In this document: positions 1-11,536 of the stretch, in pieces
Layout: every line of letters starts with the position of its first letter
Numbering within the stretch: position 1 is the stretch's first letter
Origin: Amoebidium appalachense
Lineage: Eukaryota > Ichthyosporea
Length of the DNA: 64,000 bases
Assembly (NCBI GenBank): GCA_963693365.1
Contig: CAVNZM010000008.1
Location: 6,944,001 to 7,008,000 of the forward strand
Reading direction: 5' to 3'
Translations under genes and position numbers: made by a program
Notes under the pieces: generated by a model
Databases searched by the model: none
Seen by the model: the letters and a program-made list of their open reading frames with translations, nothing else
What the model was told of the DNA's origin: nothing

Positions 1-111
1 CCCTGCAGGATGGCCAGGGCAGCCTGCGTGCCCCCCTTGACCCCGTGGTAGGCCGTCACCACCCCACAGCCCTTGCCCTCCCCATGCCCCCGCTGCTGGC
101 AGTCCCGGCAC
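1..111 (-). CDS. Partial exon, possible start of an ADP-ribosyltransferase (PARP-like) domain
   Basis: Read on the minus strand, a polypyrimidine tract and CAG acceptor (about 112-150) precede an open stretch running to the window edge. It starts with a C-x2-C pair, then a Gly-rich run and the segment TAYHGVKGGTQAALAILQG. The Y-H-G followed by Ala-rich helix and Ile-Leu resembles the first strand and helix of PARP/ART folds, where the His contacts NAD+. The resemblance is from memory and the other two catalytic positions lie outside the window. The 5' neighbours on this strand are Cys-rich module exons (828-1058 and 1837-2403), so this may be the C-terminal domain of one multi-exon protein. 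The long G tracts between them (about 117-190 and 610-665) would be intronic C tracts. Confidence 0.4.
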   Translation of the reverse strand, partial: MPGLPAAGAWGGQGLWGGDGLPRGQGGHAGCPGHPAG

Positions 112-604
112 CTGGAAAGGGGGGGGGAGGGGGGGGGAGGGGCGGGGGGGGTCAGAGCTTTGAGGGAGGCCTGGGGGGGAGGGGGGGTGGGAGGATGATT
201 GGTTGCTATGTGGGTAGTGGGCAGGCAGCAAATGGAGTAGGAGCAAATAGGCTTGTGGGTGTGCAGCACATGCAGGCAGTAGTGGTGCAAGGGTATCTTG
301 CGGATGCACCAGCAACGTGAAAGGTGTGTGTTCTGCTGACTCTGGCTACTAGGGGGTGGGGCGGAAAAGGAAAAGAAAGAGGGGTGTATGGGACTCACAC
401 GTGCATGGCCGTGGTGTGGCTGGTGGCACTGCAGTGCAGGCAGGGGGGGTGGCTGTGGGCTGCAAAGTGGCTGCTGTTTGCTGCCGTGGCGGCACAGCCC
501 AGGCCCTGGGGGCAGGGGGGCGCAGTGGTGGTGGCCGTGATCACGGGGTGATGGCTACCCTGTGGAGACACATGGGGTCACCAAGCTGCATGGTGTTAGG
601 GAGA

Positions 605-668
<64 letters not shown>

Positions 669-827
669 GTGGGTGGGTGGGGTGGGTGGGGGATGAGGGT
701 TATGCATGGCACCCTTTTGGCTGCTCTTGTCCTATCGGAGGAAAAGTGGAGGATGGGGGGGGTGATAGTATCGACTACCGGTGTTAAAGTGTATGTGGCC
801 CTAACAGGCTGCCAGGCAGGTACTTAC

Positions 828-1058
828 TGCCTGCTGGCTGGCCACAGGCAGCTGCATGCAGTCCCCGCTGTGGCTGCGCCCCTTGGCACAGCCCCTGCAG
901 CACGTGCGGTAGCCTGCACGTGCCTGCAGCCCACACCCAGCCACACACCCGCCGCCTGCCTGCCCACTGCCACAGCTGCCGTCGTGGCTACCTGCCCCCA
1001 CCCCGCATGCACGGCAGCACGTCACATAGCCCTGCCCTGCTGCCGCCCGCCCACAGTT
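828..1058 (-). CDS. Exon with two Cys-rich TCCR-x-C...HD-x2-C modules
   Basis: The minus strand reads in one frame from an acceptor (TTCAG at 1059-1063) to a donor GTAAGT at 827-822. It holds two modules of the form C-x3-C...G-Y-x-T-C-C-R-x-C...S-H-x(2)-(S/D)-C, with cores GYVTCCRACG and GYRTCCRGCA. The regular Cys/His spacing suggests metal binding, but no function can be assigned. The same module recurs at least four times at 1837-2403. Both exons probably belong to the minus-strand gene that continues toward position 1. Exon joins between these pieces were not resolved. Confidence 0.5.
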
Positions 1059-1140
1059 CTGAATGCACTGTGTCCTGCTTGGTTGAGGGGAAGGTCAGGT
1101 AACAGCATGCTGTTGCATATGAAGGAGAAAAGACCAAAAC

Positions 1141-1348
1141 ACATGTGTGCTGGTGTCAGTGTGTGTGTTCTTTGTCTTTGCTTGCGTCTCTTCAATCACA
1201 AATTGTGAATTATGCTGGTCTCAGTGTGTGTGTTCTTTGTCTTTGCTTGCATCTCTTCAATCACAAATTGTGACTTAACACATGTGTGCTGGTGTCAGTG
1301 TGTGTGTTCTTTGTCCTTGCTTGCATCTCTTCAATCACAAATTGTGAA
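1141..1348. repeat. Three tandem copies of a ~70-bp unit
   Basis: The unit runs from ACACATGTGTGCTGGTGTCA through CTCTTCAATCACAAATTGTG and is repeated three times with few differences. It lies between Cys-module exons and would be intronic if those are joined. Confidence 0.85.
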
Positions 1349-1836
1349 TTCTTTCAGGGGGTATTTCTGGCCAAGTGGGGTTGGACAAGATCGCAGAACA
1401 CGAGCAATTGGACGCAGATGTGTTGTTTATTGGCCCCACTGGGGTCATGTGACCAATGACACCAGCAATGTTTCAGCACATGTTGGTGTGTGGTTTGTCC
1501 CCTTGTGTGTTCTATGTGGCACCATGCTCGTAGCAATATGTGCTGTGTGAACTGTATCTGTAATGAATAAAGCGTCGTGCATTGGCCAAGGTAATGTCGA
1601 ACTGCAGTGTGTGTGCATCCTAAGGCCCCCAATGCCACCAAGCAGGCCGGCTAAATCACAAGCACATATGTCACTATATCACGGCCTAGACCCCACACTC
1701 CCTGCATGCACGTTGATCATGTTATTAGTAGGATCCTCAGAGACTACAGGTGTTGCTCCTGTCGTTATCTCATATGCAACACCCTCTATGCTGCGTACAC
1801 AGCAATATGCCCCACAGTGGGGTGATGGCGGGTGAC

Positions 1837-2403
1837 CTACGTTGCTGTGCCGCCCTTTTCATCGTGGCCCCTCCCCGACCCACAGCCCCTGCAGCAAGTC
1901 CTGAACCCACTGTTTGCAGTCACCCCACAGCCCTTCCCACATGCCCGGCTGCCTTGCCCGTCCCTCCCTGCTGCCACCTTCCCCTCTCTGCCACATGTGG
2001 GGTCGTGCCCCACAGCCCCCACTGCGCAGCGCCTGCAGCACGTGCTGTGCCCTCTGGCCGTGTTTGCCGCCTTGCCACAGCCCCTCACACACGTGGCTGC
2101 AGCCATCGTGCTGTCCCCTTGTGCGCTGCATGCGCTGTCATGCCCCCCGTATGCCCCCTGGGTGGCCATGCACGTGCGGCAGCACACCCGCATGTTGGGC
2201 CCTGCTGGCCCCAGGCAGAACAGGCACACGGCCACCCCTCCAGGTGTGGGCTGGGTGGCCCTGGCCCGTGAACCCGTGCATGTTTGGTCGTGCGCACTTG
2301 CAGGCAGGCGGCCGCTTGCCTTCCCACAGGCACGGCAGCACGTGCGGTGGGTGGGGGCATTGGCGGGGTGGCCACACCCCCCCGAGCAAGGGATTGGGCC
2401 CAT
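1837..2403 (-). CDS. Four tandem Cys-rich modules of the same gene
   Basis: A 188-residue minus-strand frame carries four repeats of about 40 residues. Each has a C-x(2,3)-C-G pair, a HRTCCRAC / MRVCCRTC / HSTCCRRC / FRTCCRGC core, and a downstream H-D-x2-C ending. The fourth repeat loses the final Cys and runs into GGTAT, so a splice donor probably lies near 1840-1850. The conserved CC-R-x-C core across six modules in this gene shows selection at protein level, since the linkers diverge. It reads like an array of zinc-binding modules. No start codon is proven and upstream exons may lie beyond 2403. Confidence 0.45.
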   Translation of the reverse strand: MGPIPCSGGCGHPANAPTHRTCCRACGKASGRLPASAHDQTCTGSRARATQPTPGGVAVCLFCLGPAGPNMRVCCRTCMATQGAYGGHDSACSAQGDSTMAAATCVRGCGKAANTARGHSTCCRRCAVGAVGHDPTCGREGKVAAGRDGQGSRACGKGCGVTANSGFRTCCRGCGSGRGHDEKGGTAT

Positions 2404-4757
2404 GAGGCCCCCAAAAGGTGGGAGCCTTGAGGCAAGCTGGGCCCATGGCCACCCACCGGCCCCTGTTTGCTCCTGCGTGCCATGGTGTGGGCCTGCTGGA
2501 GCACGGTGGTTTGCATGTCAATAGGTGGCTTGCATGCGCCTGTGTGCTATGAAAGATCAATTTTGTGTGGCCCATGATCACAGCAGATGGCTGTTGATTA
2601 TGACATCACATCCACTGTATGGACACAAAACCGCACGCATAACCTTCCTCCTCGTCCCCTCATAATCCCCGTGCAGGCCAGTGTATTGAAGGTTGCAAAA
2701 AAGGAAAGTGCAATAATATGCAACATCTGAAGGTCCCCCACAAAATGTAAGCCCTCGTGTGACCTTCAGTGGTAGAATATCTGCAAACACACACACAAAG
2801 TACAAAAACACACCGGGCCAGGGGCTGCACCCCAACACGTGCACAGCGGGGACCAGCATCTCCAAACACAGCCGCAGACCGCACATAGCAAACGGCCATA
2901 ATTGCACACGTATCAAGTGCACATCTGATCTTTGGACAAGGACACATGTGGACGTGCACCCTAATGCATTGTAATTGTTTAAGTTAAATTCTGATAGCGT
3001 TTGTTGTCTTGCAGTGTATCTTTGTCACAAGCTTGAATATCGACATCTGAACACACACACAGAGAGAGAGATAGAACGCGCGCACGTGCACACCGTGGCA
3101 CAGGCACGCACCTTGTTGCCCCCCCACTAGTACTCCCCAAGGTAATGCCGACTGCGCGTCACAGCCGCACACCGTAGGCCCTCTGCTCGCGTCTTGCTGG
3201 CCCTCCGCGTCACGGTTGCGCCTACCCCGTGCATGTGCCGCGGTGGCGTGGGTGCTAGTGGTGCGCGCGTGCACGTGCTGGGCGGGTTGGTTGGTGGGTG
3301 CATCATCATCCATTTGGGGCGCAAAATGCTCCGTGGCCCCCCACACATGTACAGAGTCGTCACAGTCCATGGGGTACCGCGCCATGGTAGTGGTGTGAGG
3401 GAGGTGTGCAGGGCTGCATGCACAGAGCCATATGTGCCTGGACGCTGCATTCACGGGGTATTTGTGCGCGGCGTCCCGGCTGTAGTGTGCCCTAAACCAA
3501 CGTGCTACGTAAAGCGGATTTCAAAACCCTGGCAGGTGGCGAGCGATGTAAAAGCAGAGTAGCCAAGACGATTACGTAACTGCAGCATGTACGGGGGCAT
3601 GGTAACCTGGCACGAATAATTGGTAAGCCGTACACAAGATATATCGTAATGCGTACAATTTTTTTTCCGATTATAATAATATTTTATTTGACCTGTTGTG
3701 CGCGGCTGTAAAGTATGTATAGAATTCTCGTTCAGAGAACAGAGGAGAACGTTCCATCTGAACGTTGCAACATCCCGGTTTTGAAGATCCAGTTTGCCTG
3801 CCTCTGACCTTGCGCATTTCTATTGGTCAATCAGAATTTTCTTGCGGCCGTTACGTAACAGTCTATTATTGTAGCGTCAGTTTGGGTGCATTGAGAGGTG
3901 CATTGCCCAGCGCGGTGGCCAAGGACAGGGAAGGGTGCTACGGCGCATCAACAACAGAAGGAGAAAGAAGGAAGGAAGAAGGAAAGAAAGGGAAAATAAC
4001 GTGATAGGTTCATCGTAGCTTCATGACTATTCCATTCGTTTTACTTATTCTGCCATCGTGTGTCCTTTTGGCAACCATGGCCGCACGCTTCATGATATAT
4101 CGCCCACCGGCCGGCATGTCATGATTCTTATCGTGTGTAGCACACCCGCTTACGTAAGCAAGGGCAGCCAAAAGACGTACTGCAGGCCATGGGCCGGGTC
4201 CGTGCAACAAGCGGATGCAGGGCCTAGCACACTGAGTGTGCATACGGGCACAGTGCAGGGGGGGTGCGTGGTGTGGCTCCGTGAGTGAACTTGTAGCTCC
4301 TCTCGTGTGCAAAGACAGGACATGCGCTCGGTTCGCACACGTGCACATGCCACATAGTCAGCCAACATGGTAGCAATGCCACACGCACAGACACACTACA
4401 GTAGTCAGTTTAAAGTCAAGTTCACGCAGAGCTCGAGGGACAGCCATGCACACACTAGCCAACCACGTGCACCATCCCGTTCCCAACCGCGCCCAGGCCA
4501 CCTTCACACACACGTGTGCGCGTCCTCCCAACCTTCCCCACACGCACCCACACACAGAGTTATGATCTTCTCAAGATCACGTTGACAGGTCGGCCCCACA
4601 GCCACCCCAACCGGCCGGGAGGACCTCAGACTCGAAGGCCAGCTGCAGGTATGAGCTCATGACATCTCGGGCCTTATCCCCTGCCTTCAAGTCACTAGCA
4701 TAGTCCCGGCCCCATATCCCTCCTTACCACACCCACCCACCCGCCCACCTTAAAGGT
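2404..4757. other. Stretch without a recognised gene
   Basis: There are only weak open frames, for example a minus-strand frame starting at about 3384 (MARYPMDCDDSVHVWG...) with no family resemblance and no clear splice partner. Short microsatellite patches occur near 2785 and 3050. Nothing else is supportable. Confidence 0.4.
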
Positions 4758-4974
4758 CTATGTCGGGGTTTCTCGATTATGACGTATTTTTGACGTAATC
4801 CATAATAACGTGATGTCATTGATGATGTCACGAATTTCAAGAATGACGTCACCGGATCACGTAGCCGATAAAACTGAGCACACTGATTGGTAATTGCCAT
4901 ATATGAAAGGTTCGTTTTAGGAAAGTCTGGACATGGATAAAAAATTACGTCAGAATCGAGAAACCCCGACATAG
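4758..4974. mobile_element. MITE-like element with ~30-bp terminal inverted repeats
   Basis: The left end CTATGTCGGGGTTTCTCGAT is matched in reverse complement by the right end ATCGAGAAACCCCGACATAG. The match continues to about 30 bp with one or two mismatches. The 217-bp interior is non-coding and rich in TGACGT/ACGTCA motifs. No clear target-site duplication was found: the flanks are TAAAGGT and TCGTTAA. It is a candidate non-autonomous DNA transposon of unknown superfamily. Confidence 0.75.
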
Positions 4975-6253
4975 TCGTTAAGCTCACCCCATTTGCTCAC
5001 TACCCGCCCAACCCTCCAAGGGAAGTATCATTGGCCCCCAATGGCACCACTGATTCCTACCCCAACCCCCTATCCCCCTGGACTGCCTCTCACACGTGGG
5101 TCAGATGGAGGCCCGGGGAGGCAGCCCAGGCACCAGTGCTGAGTTTGTATCCACACTGGCATAACTGCCCGTGTTGTAATACGTAGTATTTACATATGGT
5201 AAGATCTTCTCAGTTTGTGTTATGTTTCAGTTCATATGCTTAGTATAAATGCCACACTCCTATTATGAAAAGTGTAGCATCGATCTCCGATATACTTGTA
5301 TACTTGTAATCGTGTTGTATCGGCTTTAATCGTGTATTGTAATATCAATTAGATTATTTATGTGTGTACACGGATCCACCCACTCAGGGAGAGACGTGTA
5401 CATGTTCGTGTGTACATAAATATCTCTAGTTATAGTTATACTATTACTATCTTGTTTGTTGATCTGTGCTCTCTTTTCCTTTCTCTTTCTCCTTCCTTAT
5501 TTTCTTTTCTTTCTCTCCTTGTCTTCATGTGTATAATCGTATTTCTTTTCTACTAATATATGTTAGGTAGATTTGTGTTACTTAATATGTGTTGATTGGA
5601 CGGTAACACACTTAGGCTACACTTAGAATAACATGTGTGATTAGACTTCATTAATTTACTTTAGTTTTCATGTGTTGCCGGGCTTTAACCAATCATCAAG
5701 GATAAGTGTGATATGTCTGAGTCTTTGCAGTGTATCATAGGTTAGAACTTCCTTGATGATGACACGAGTTGATCTTAACTAGTGTCTGTGTCCTATCGTG
5801 TACGTCTCCGCGTGCCAGATCTCTCTGAAAGCAATTGGTTCTTAGTGATTGGTTTCTATTAGAGACAGATCTGATTTCCGACTGGTCGGAAATCATGTAT
5901 GGATTAGACTTCGAGGAATTTCAGGTATTTATTCGAAGATCAAAATAAATTGAGTTCAGTCGTGTCTAAACATTGATGTCTGTTGTGTACACTGCTCCGA
6001 TCGTTCCGTGTTTTGTTGTTGTGTGTCTGTGGTGTTTTCACACTGCACCACTGTGTCTCTGCTTCCATCCCAAATACTTATATAATTTTACAGCCCGGCC
6101 ACCAAGGTGTGTGCACGTGCCTGCCCCCCATGTGTCCACAGCAAGGACACCACATGTAGCGATGCACTTCACTTGAGCATTTATGCTTCAACTAGCCTTT
6201 TTGCTAAGCCGTCCCCTCCTAATTAACCCCCGCCCCCTCCCCCCTCTCTCCCC

Positions 6254-6287
<34 letters not shown>

Positions 6288-6388
6288 ACACACACACACA
6301 AACAAAAGAAAAGAAGAAGAAGAAGAAACGAAAAGATATTCTAAACTTTCAGTAAGGTGCCACCGCAGACACGTGGCCTGACCTAACT
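4975..6388. other. AT-rich intergenic region ending in poly-C/CA tract
   Basis: No gene was recognised. The 5150-6000 part is AT-rich, with a small inverted repeat (ATCATCAAGGA near 5693 and its complement near 5750). A long C tract followed by (CA)n and purine-rich sequence occupies about 6230-6335. Confidence 0.4.
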
Positions 6389-7481
6389 ATGGGGCCTAAT
6401 ACTGCAGGCCATGCATGTGGCCTTGGGGCCAGTATGTGTTCCTTGCCAAGGGGGCCACGGTGCCGTGAGCCTGTGAAGTGCTACGCATGTGCACGGGACA
6501 GGGGGGTGGTGGTCTATGGCACAATGGGGTTTGGAAAGAGCTACCGTATGGTCACCTACTGGTGTGAGTGGAACATATTGGTATCGGTGCTGATGAGGTG
6601 TGCCAGGGGGTGCGGGGAGGGGAGTGGGTGCTGTATTATTTGGGGACACCACATGCTGGTGAATCATTGTACGGAGGAGGGGGGTGTTGATGCTGAAGTG
6701 GGAGACCCTCATTTGGTGTGGTTTGGACATCATCCATGGCACACGCACTATGCAGGCGGGTAGGGGCTGGATGACGTTTTTAGGCGGCCTGCCGTTGATT
6801 GGCTGCTTCATTTTCAAGTTGCCTGGTCAGCATGCATGATTGCTGGCCAATCAGAGTAAATTTCACCACCGCATTTGGAGGCCATTCGGATGAATTCATC
6901 TCTGCAAAAATAGTAATACCTAATCTCTTAAAACCGTGCCCCCTCCCCCCCCCCCCCCCCCCTTCTTCCCGCCTTCCTCCCCCCCCCCTCCCCCCCCCCT
7001 CCCCCCCCCCCAACACACACACACACACAAGAAAGCTTCACGTGGTGTCCTACATCAGCAGTCCGATCAGTGCCATCTTTCTGGCGAAACCATGATTGTT
7101 GCATCAATTGGACTCCAGTTGCCCTCAAATGATTTGAGCTTATTCTCGGCCCCCAGGGAAGGGGGGGAGGGAGGGGGGATTGGCTGGGGTGTTATGGTCT
7201 CGACGTACGGTTGCACTGCCTGTGTGTCTGGTGGCACCTTGGTGTGTGTGCATGGCCGGGTGATATTGGATAGCACACAGGTCATGACGGTGTGTGACAT
7301 GGGCACGCAAAAGCAAGAACAACGGGCTAGGCCACACCATGATGTACCACCTGTGGTAGCCATTTTGCCGGTAACCGTTGCCTCGCTCACTAACATATCT
7401 GACCCATACGGACATTCAGGTCCACGTACCCCTCCCCCCCCCTCCCCCTCCCCCAAGGCACCACCACCACCAGGTATGTGA
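6389..7481 (+). other. Possible coding fragments of unknown identity
   Basis: Two plus-strand open stretches have a protein-like composition. One (about 6389-6763) contains VKCYACARDRG...GFGKSYRMVTYWC. The other (about 7190-7425) contains YGCTACVSGGTLVCVHG...PVVAILPVTVASLTN. C/T-rich tracts at 6940-7012 could be a splice acceptor region. Neither has a recognised domain, a clear start or a joined frame. The opposite strand also has a long frame here, so coding status is doubtful. Confidence 0.2.
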
Positions 7482-9546
7482 CATGAGCAGGCACACCTGC
7501 AGACACACCGTGCACAGACCGTGGTGGCGTGCATGCACACACACACACAAGCACACCCAATGGCATGCACAACTATGTGGCCATGCCACATGCACGGTGT
7601 ACTCGTTTGCGCCACAGTGACCCCTCCAGAGTGCAAGCCAATGGCCTGACAGCCCACCAACTGCACTCCAACTGCTATGATCATGAACCACTGTCGCGGC
7701 ATGGACAGATGGCCCACCTTGTGCGTTGATGCCTGAAAATAGGCAGACCCATATGTTATGGTAGTAATGAAAGTGACGTATGCAGGTTGATGGCTAGTGA
7801 TGGCGGGTGCAGGTGAATTGCTGAGGGCATGTGATGCCAGGTATGAGCTCACGCCATGAAATGCCGGCTTGGACCCGAGCGCCCTGCCGGGAAGAGAGAT
7901 GAGGCCCTGTGTTTGGCCAGACCGATACTATTGAGTGCTGTTGAAAACATGAGAGCATGGCCTGTTTACGGTGGATTACAAACGGCAGGGGGCGACCACG
8001 TCCCAGGGGGGAAGGGGGGGAGGGAGCGGGAGGGCTAACTTAATTAATGGCAGGAGATATCTGGTATTGTTGCATACAGCTCATTGTGGAGGGAAAGGGG
8101 GGAGGGGGGGGGGGGGGGGGGATGCGGATTCGGGTGTCGGAGGGAAAGTGGGCAAATGTGGACCCCGGACACCCTCACACACGTCTATTGAGCCCTACAA
8201 ATACAAAAAGACACACCAGTCCTGTATGTGTAGTTCTACAACAACAAAAAAGACAAACGTTTGAAAGCTCGGAGGGTGGACTGGCCGAGGAATGGCTTGG
8301 TGTGTTTATTGGCTGTGTGTTAATGGTCATTCGTGGATATGTGTGTTGCTACGTGTTGGCCATTCCACAGGGCTGTATAAAGCGGTGAATTCTCGTAAGG
8401 TAGGCTAACTGACTCAACTATCATCGAATATCTGTACATCTAACTAGTGTCGGTACTAGTAACAGTAACTATCGGAAGGCATCGTCCCTTTAATGCATCC
8501 AGTTAAAGACTACGTGTCAAGAGAGAGTCCCTTTAAGTGTCCAGTATGTGTTAAAGCTTTGCAAGTCCCGTTCATGTGTCCAGTTCATATAAAGCCTCGG
8601 GTGTAGATGCAATCTGCCGCCTCCCGGTACCTGGTCCAAGCTGCTAGCCGACCTTGCACAGTAAACCAAATCCTCTCATCTGATTGGTCGATTAGCCCCA
8701 TAGGGCTGGTGCTGGCCTCTGATTGGCTCACTGGCGGATATTGTCGTATCCTATTGTGTATGTATCAGAGACGCGGCACTCTACTAAGTGTACACACACT
8801 GAAAGGAACGAACGTGTGACTGAAAACGGTAAAGTTTATTCAGACCAGGCTCCGACGGGCAAAACTTAGATCCGTACGGAATGAGGCTAAGTCACAACTG
8901 AGGCCATCAAGGCCGTGCCCTCAAAGATCATCATCACCTGGCCCCCCTACGATGCCACATTCCAAACATTCCGATCTACTTTATCGTGCGCCTGCACGAG
9001 CTAAGTCGATCTACTCAAACTAATATATTTATCTATGTCTCACCCCTCACCCTCCCCCTAGTGGCACCGCAGAGTCTAAATCTACATTTCATACTATCCT
9101 CCCCCCTCCTCCCTCCCCCCTTTCCTCTACATCGAAATATATAAATACGTTTGGCAACATACACTATCAAAGCTTGCCAATATTTACAAAAGGGCTTCTG
9201 CCCGAACATATCACATTCCTAAGTCCTCCTACGATCTATCCTACACACTACTTAGAATTCTATTGGTCGGCTGCTCCAGCTGACGTGGTCCTGCCCTGCG
9301 CCGGCAGAGGCAAGATGCACGCAGCTGTACAGCTATCTTGAGGCCCCGGACTTGATCTTGATGATCTGTGAACCCGGGCCACCCCCCCCCCCCCCCCCCC
9401 CCCCGATCTCGATCGTAGACTTAGGCTGATCTGCTGAGACGGATTAGTATATGTTAACTCCCCCCCCCGGCCCCCGGAAAAGCTGAGTCCCACCTCAGTC
9501 ACATTACATCTAACACCCCCTAAAAAGACATAGACTAATCGGTCGC
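7482..9546. other. Non-coding stretch; may include LTR or promoter sequence
   Basis: No gene was recognised. TATAAA-like motifs occur near 8383 and 8588, and two CTGATTGG boxes lie at 8680-8725. At about 8835 the minus strand reads GAATAAACTTTACC, a possible poly(A) signal. This side is 3' of the minus-strand chromovirus, so part of it may be the 3' LTR. No second LTR was found for comparison. Confidence 0.3.
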
Positions 9547-10032
9547 CTAAAAAAAAATGAAATTAAATAAATTACGAAGAAAAATAATAAAATGATACCT
9601 ACGGAGACACCTATGATAATAAATTAAATTCCTACGACTACGTTCACACTCCTCCTCGGTCTCCTCCCCCCCCCCCCGGGCCCCTCCCCCCGTGTGTCTA
9701 CGTGTATTTGCATCACTCCCCCCCCCGGCCCCCTCCCCCACCGACTTTTTCACACCACGATTAAACTGAGGAATAACTCTCTTTGGCCTAGAGGGAGCAC
9801 TAGGCAACTCCCTCTGCACTAATCTAGCCTCATAAGCACGAATAGAAAACGGGCAATCCAAATGAAACTCGGGCAACCACTGATCTTCCTGATAACCTCC
9901 CTCAAAACGAATTAAATAATAATTTACCTTACCTTCCTTACCTTCGATAACCTTTTTATCCATAATTTTATCTACTGCAGCCTCCGATACATCCACCGAC
10001 CCGTCATAGTCGGGGGTGAATGCATCTAACAC
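9547..10032 (-). pseudogene. Integrase C-terminus with chromodomain-like segment (chromovirus)
   Basis: The frame carries VDKIMDKKVIEGKEGKVNYY followed by LIRFEGGY-x-EDQWLPEFHL. This matches the chromodomain layout: a basic/aliphatic first strand, Y-x-(V/I)-(K/R)-(W/F) core and W-x-P-x-x-x-L. Such domains end Ty3/gypsy chromovirus integrases and guide integration to chromatin. It lies downstream on the minus strand of the integrase core at 10159-10827, separated by frame breaks. Its extension past the domain is low complexity. Confidence 0.7.
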
Positions 10033-10158
10033 TCGACGGCCCTCCTGCCGTTTACCCTGAGGGCCCTATCATAATATTCCTTTATATCATCTATATTATA
10101 AAATCTAACATCACTCTCATTATCTAACCTCTGCACCTTATATTCGGTCGGACCTAAC

Positions 10159-10827
10159 CTAAGCCACTATTTTATACGGGCCAATGAAAAGAGGCAACCA
10201 TTTCTTACCATACTTACGAAGACCTTCACCTTCACCCTTACCTTCCTGCTCCTGCTTATATCTCTTTTTCCTAGTATGATCCCTAATTAAAACTAAAGTA
10301 CCCTCGGCAAATTCACGTAACGGACGTGTGGACACGTCTGCACGTGCCTGTGCCTGCTGTGTACGGGCCAGAGCTGCATCACGTGCAGCCCGGGCCCGGG
10401 TTAGTAGCTGCTCCCGGAACTCAGTCCAGTGGGGATAAGTTAGTCGGTCAGCCCCCCCCATCGGCAAAAGTGCCGTATCTAACAAACTAATAGCCTCCTG
10501 CCCATAGACCAAATAAAAATGAGAAAAACCAGTCACAGCATGAGGGGTAGAATTATACGAATGAGCAATAAACCTAGACATATGATCCCAATCATTAGCC
10601 TCTACATCCACCATTTTGCCAAAGGACTTCTGAAACACTGCATGCACACGTTCAGAGATGGCATTTGCTTGAGGGTGATATGCAGACGTAGTGATATGAG
10701 CTACCCTTAAAATTTTACACACCTCCGACACCAACTGAATTAAAAACACATGACTCCTATCCGTTAACAAAACACGAGGACAACCAAACCTAAGACAAAT
10801 TTCATCCACAAAAATACGAGCAAACAA
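10159..10827 (-). pseudogene. Ty3/gypsy integrase catalytic core, broken
   Basis: The 222-residue minus-strand frame includes the strand with the second acidic residue (RVLLTDRSHVFL), HPQANAISERVHAVFQKS with the third acidic residue (Glu of SERVH), and a late integrase segment (HSYNSTPHAVTGFSHFYLVYG). The first catalytic Asp lies upstream in sequence that is out of frame. The frame is separated from the zinc-binding part (10986-11522) by stops and by the 33-bp inverted repeat at 10965-11063. It is an inactive copy. Confidence 0.85.
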
Positions 10828-10964
10828 AACGGCATTAGCAGTGGGGAGAGGAAAAACTTCAACCTAACGAGTGGCCACATCGGTGACGGTAACAAGAACA
10901 GTGTTACCCTCAACCGTAGAATTAAAAGGACCAACCACATCCACTGCTACCCTTTCAAACATAC

Positions 10965-11063
10965 GAGGTGAGGGATTATGTGTTGTCATGCATGCATTGT
11001 CAGGAAAGGAATGAGAGTCCCCACTCTCGTATGCATGCATGACAACACATAATCCCTCACCTC
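10965..11063. repeat. Perfect 33-bp inverted repeat inside the integrase
   Basis: The arm at 10965-10997 (starting GAGGTGAGGGATTATGTG) is exactly reverse-complemented at 11031-11063, with a 33-bp spacer. It interrupts the retroelement just after the first Cys of the integrase zinc-binding segment (VLSCMHT). It therefore looks like a local inverted duplication rather than a retroelement feature. Confidence 0.9.
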
Positions 11064-11522
11064 CCTACTCATACCGGGCCAAAAATACGAACGATTAACA
11101 CGAAGCAACGTCCTATTAACACCTAAATGACCAGCCATGGGATGCTCATGCACCATATGCAAAACCTCAGGCACAAGTGCCGTCGGGACCCAAACTCGGT
11201 GTCCGTCTGGCCCAGAACAATGATAAACTAAATCCTGCTCTACCTGACACATTTTTGCTAACTTAGCTACCTTAATCATCTGCCTTTTATTTTTAAATTT
11301 AATCGAATCAACCGGCCCCTTTAAATAATTCTTAACCAGTCTGAGACCAATCAACACATCTTCCTCCTGAGCTAAGATCAAAGCCGTAGGTGCTAAGGCA
11401 GGGGCCGAGCCATGAGACTCGGTCCCGACCTCAGACACTGACAAATACCTCCCCCCCCCCTCCCCTACACTTATAAGCAAGCAACCCCGGAGCCCAAGAA
11501 GACACATCAACAGACACAGCAT
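10986..11522 (-). pseudogene. Integrase H2C2 zinc-binding domain fragment
   Basis: The frame contains HMVHEHPMAGHLGVNRTL then YFWPGMSREVRDYVLSC, the His pair and first Cys of the HHCC domain that begins Ty3/gypsy integrases. The second Cys and onward are replaced by an inverted duplication. The N-terminal part of the frame is low-complexity linker after the RNase H region. Confidence 0.8.
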
Positions 11523-11536
11523 CTATTCCTTTCTGC

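Noticed and set aside
1859-2581. Plus-strand and alternative minus-strand frames over the Cys-module region
   Set aside because: They overlap the repeated CC-R-x-C modules in other frames and show no repeated or recognisable protein pattern of their own.
4758-4974. piggyBac-type MITE based on nearby TTAA on both sides
   Set aside because: TTAA lies at unequal distances from the inverted repeats (left TTAAAGGT, right TCGTTAA), and the ends lack the expected C-C-C start.
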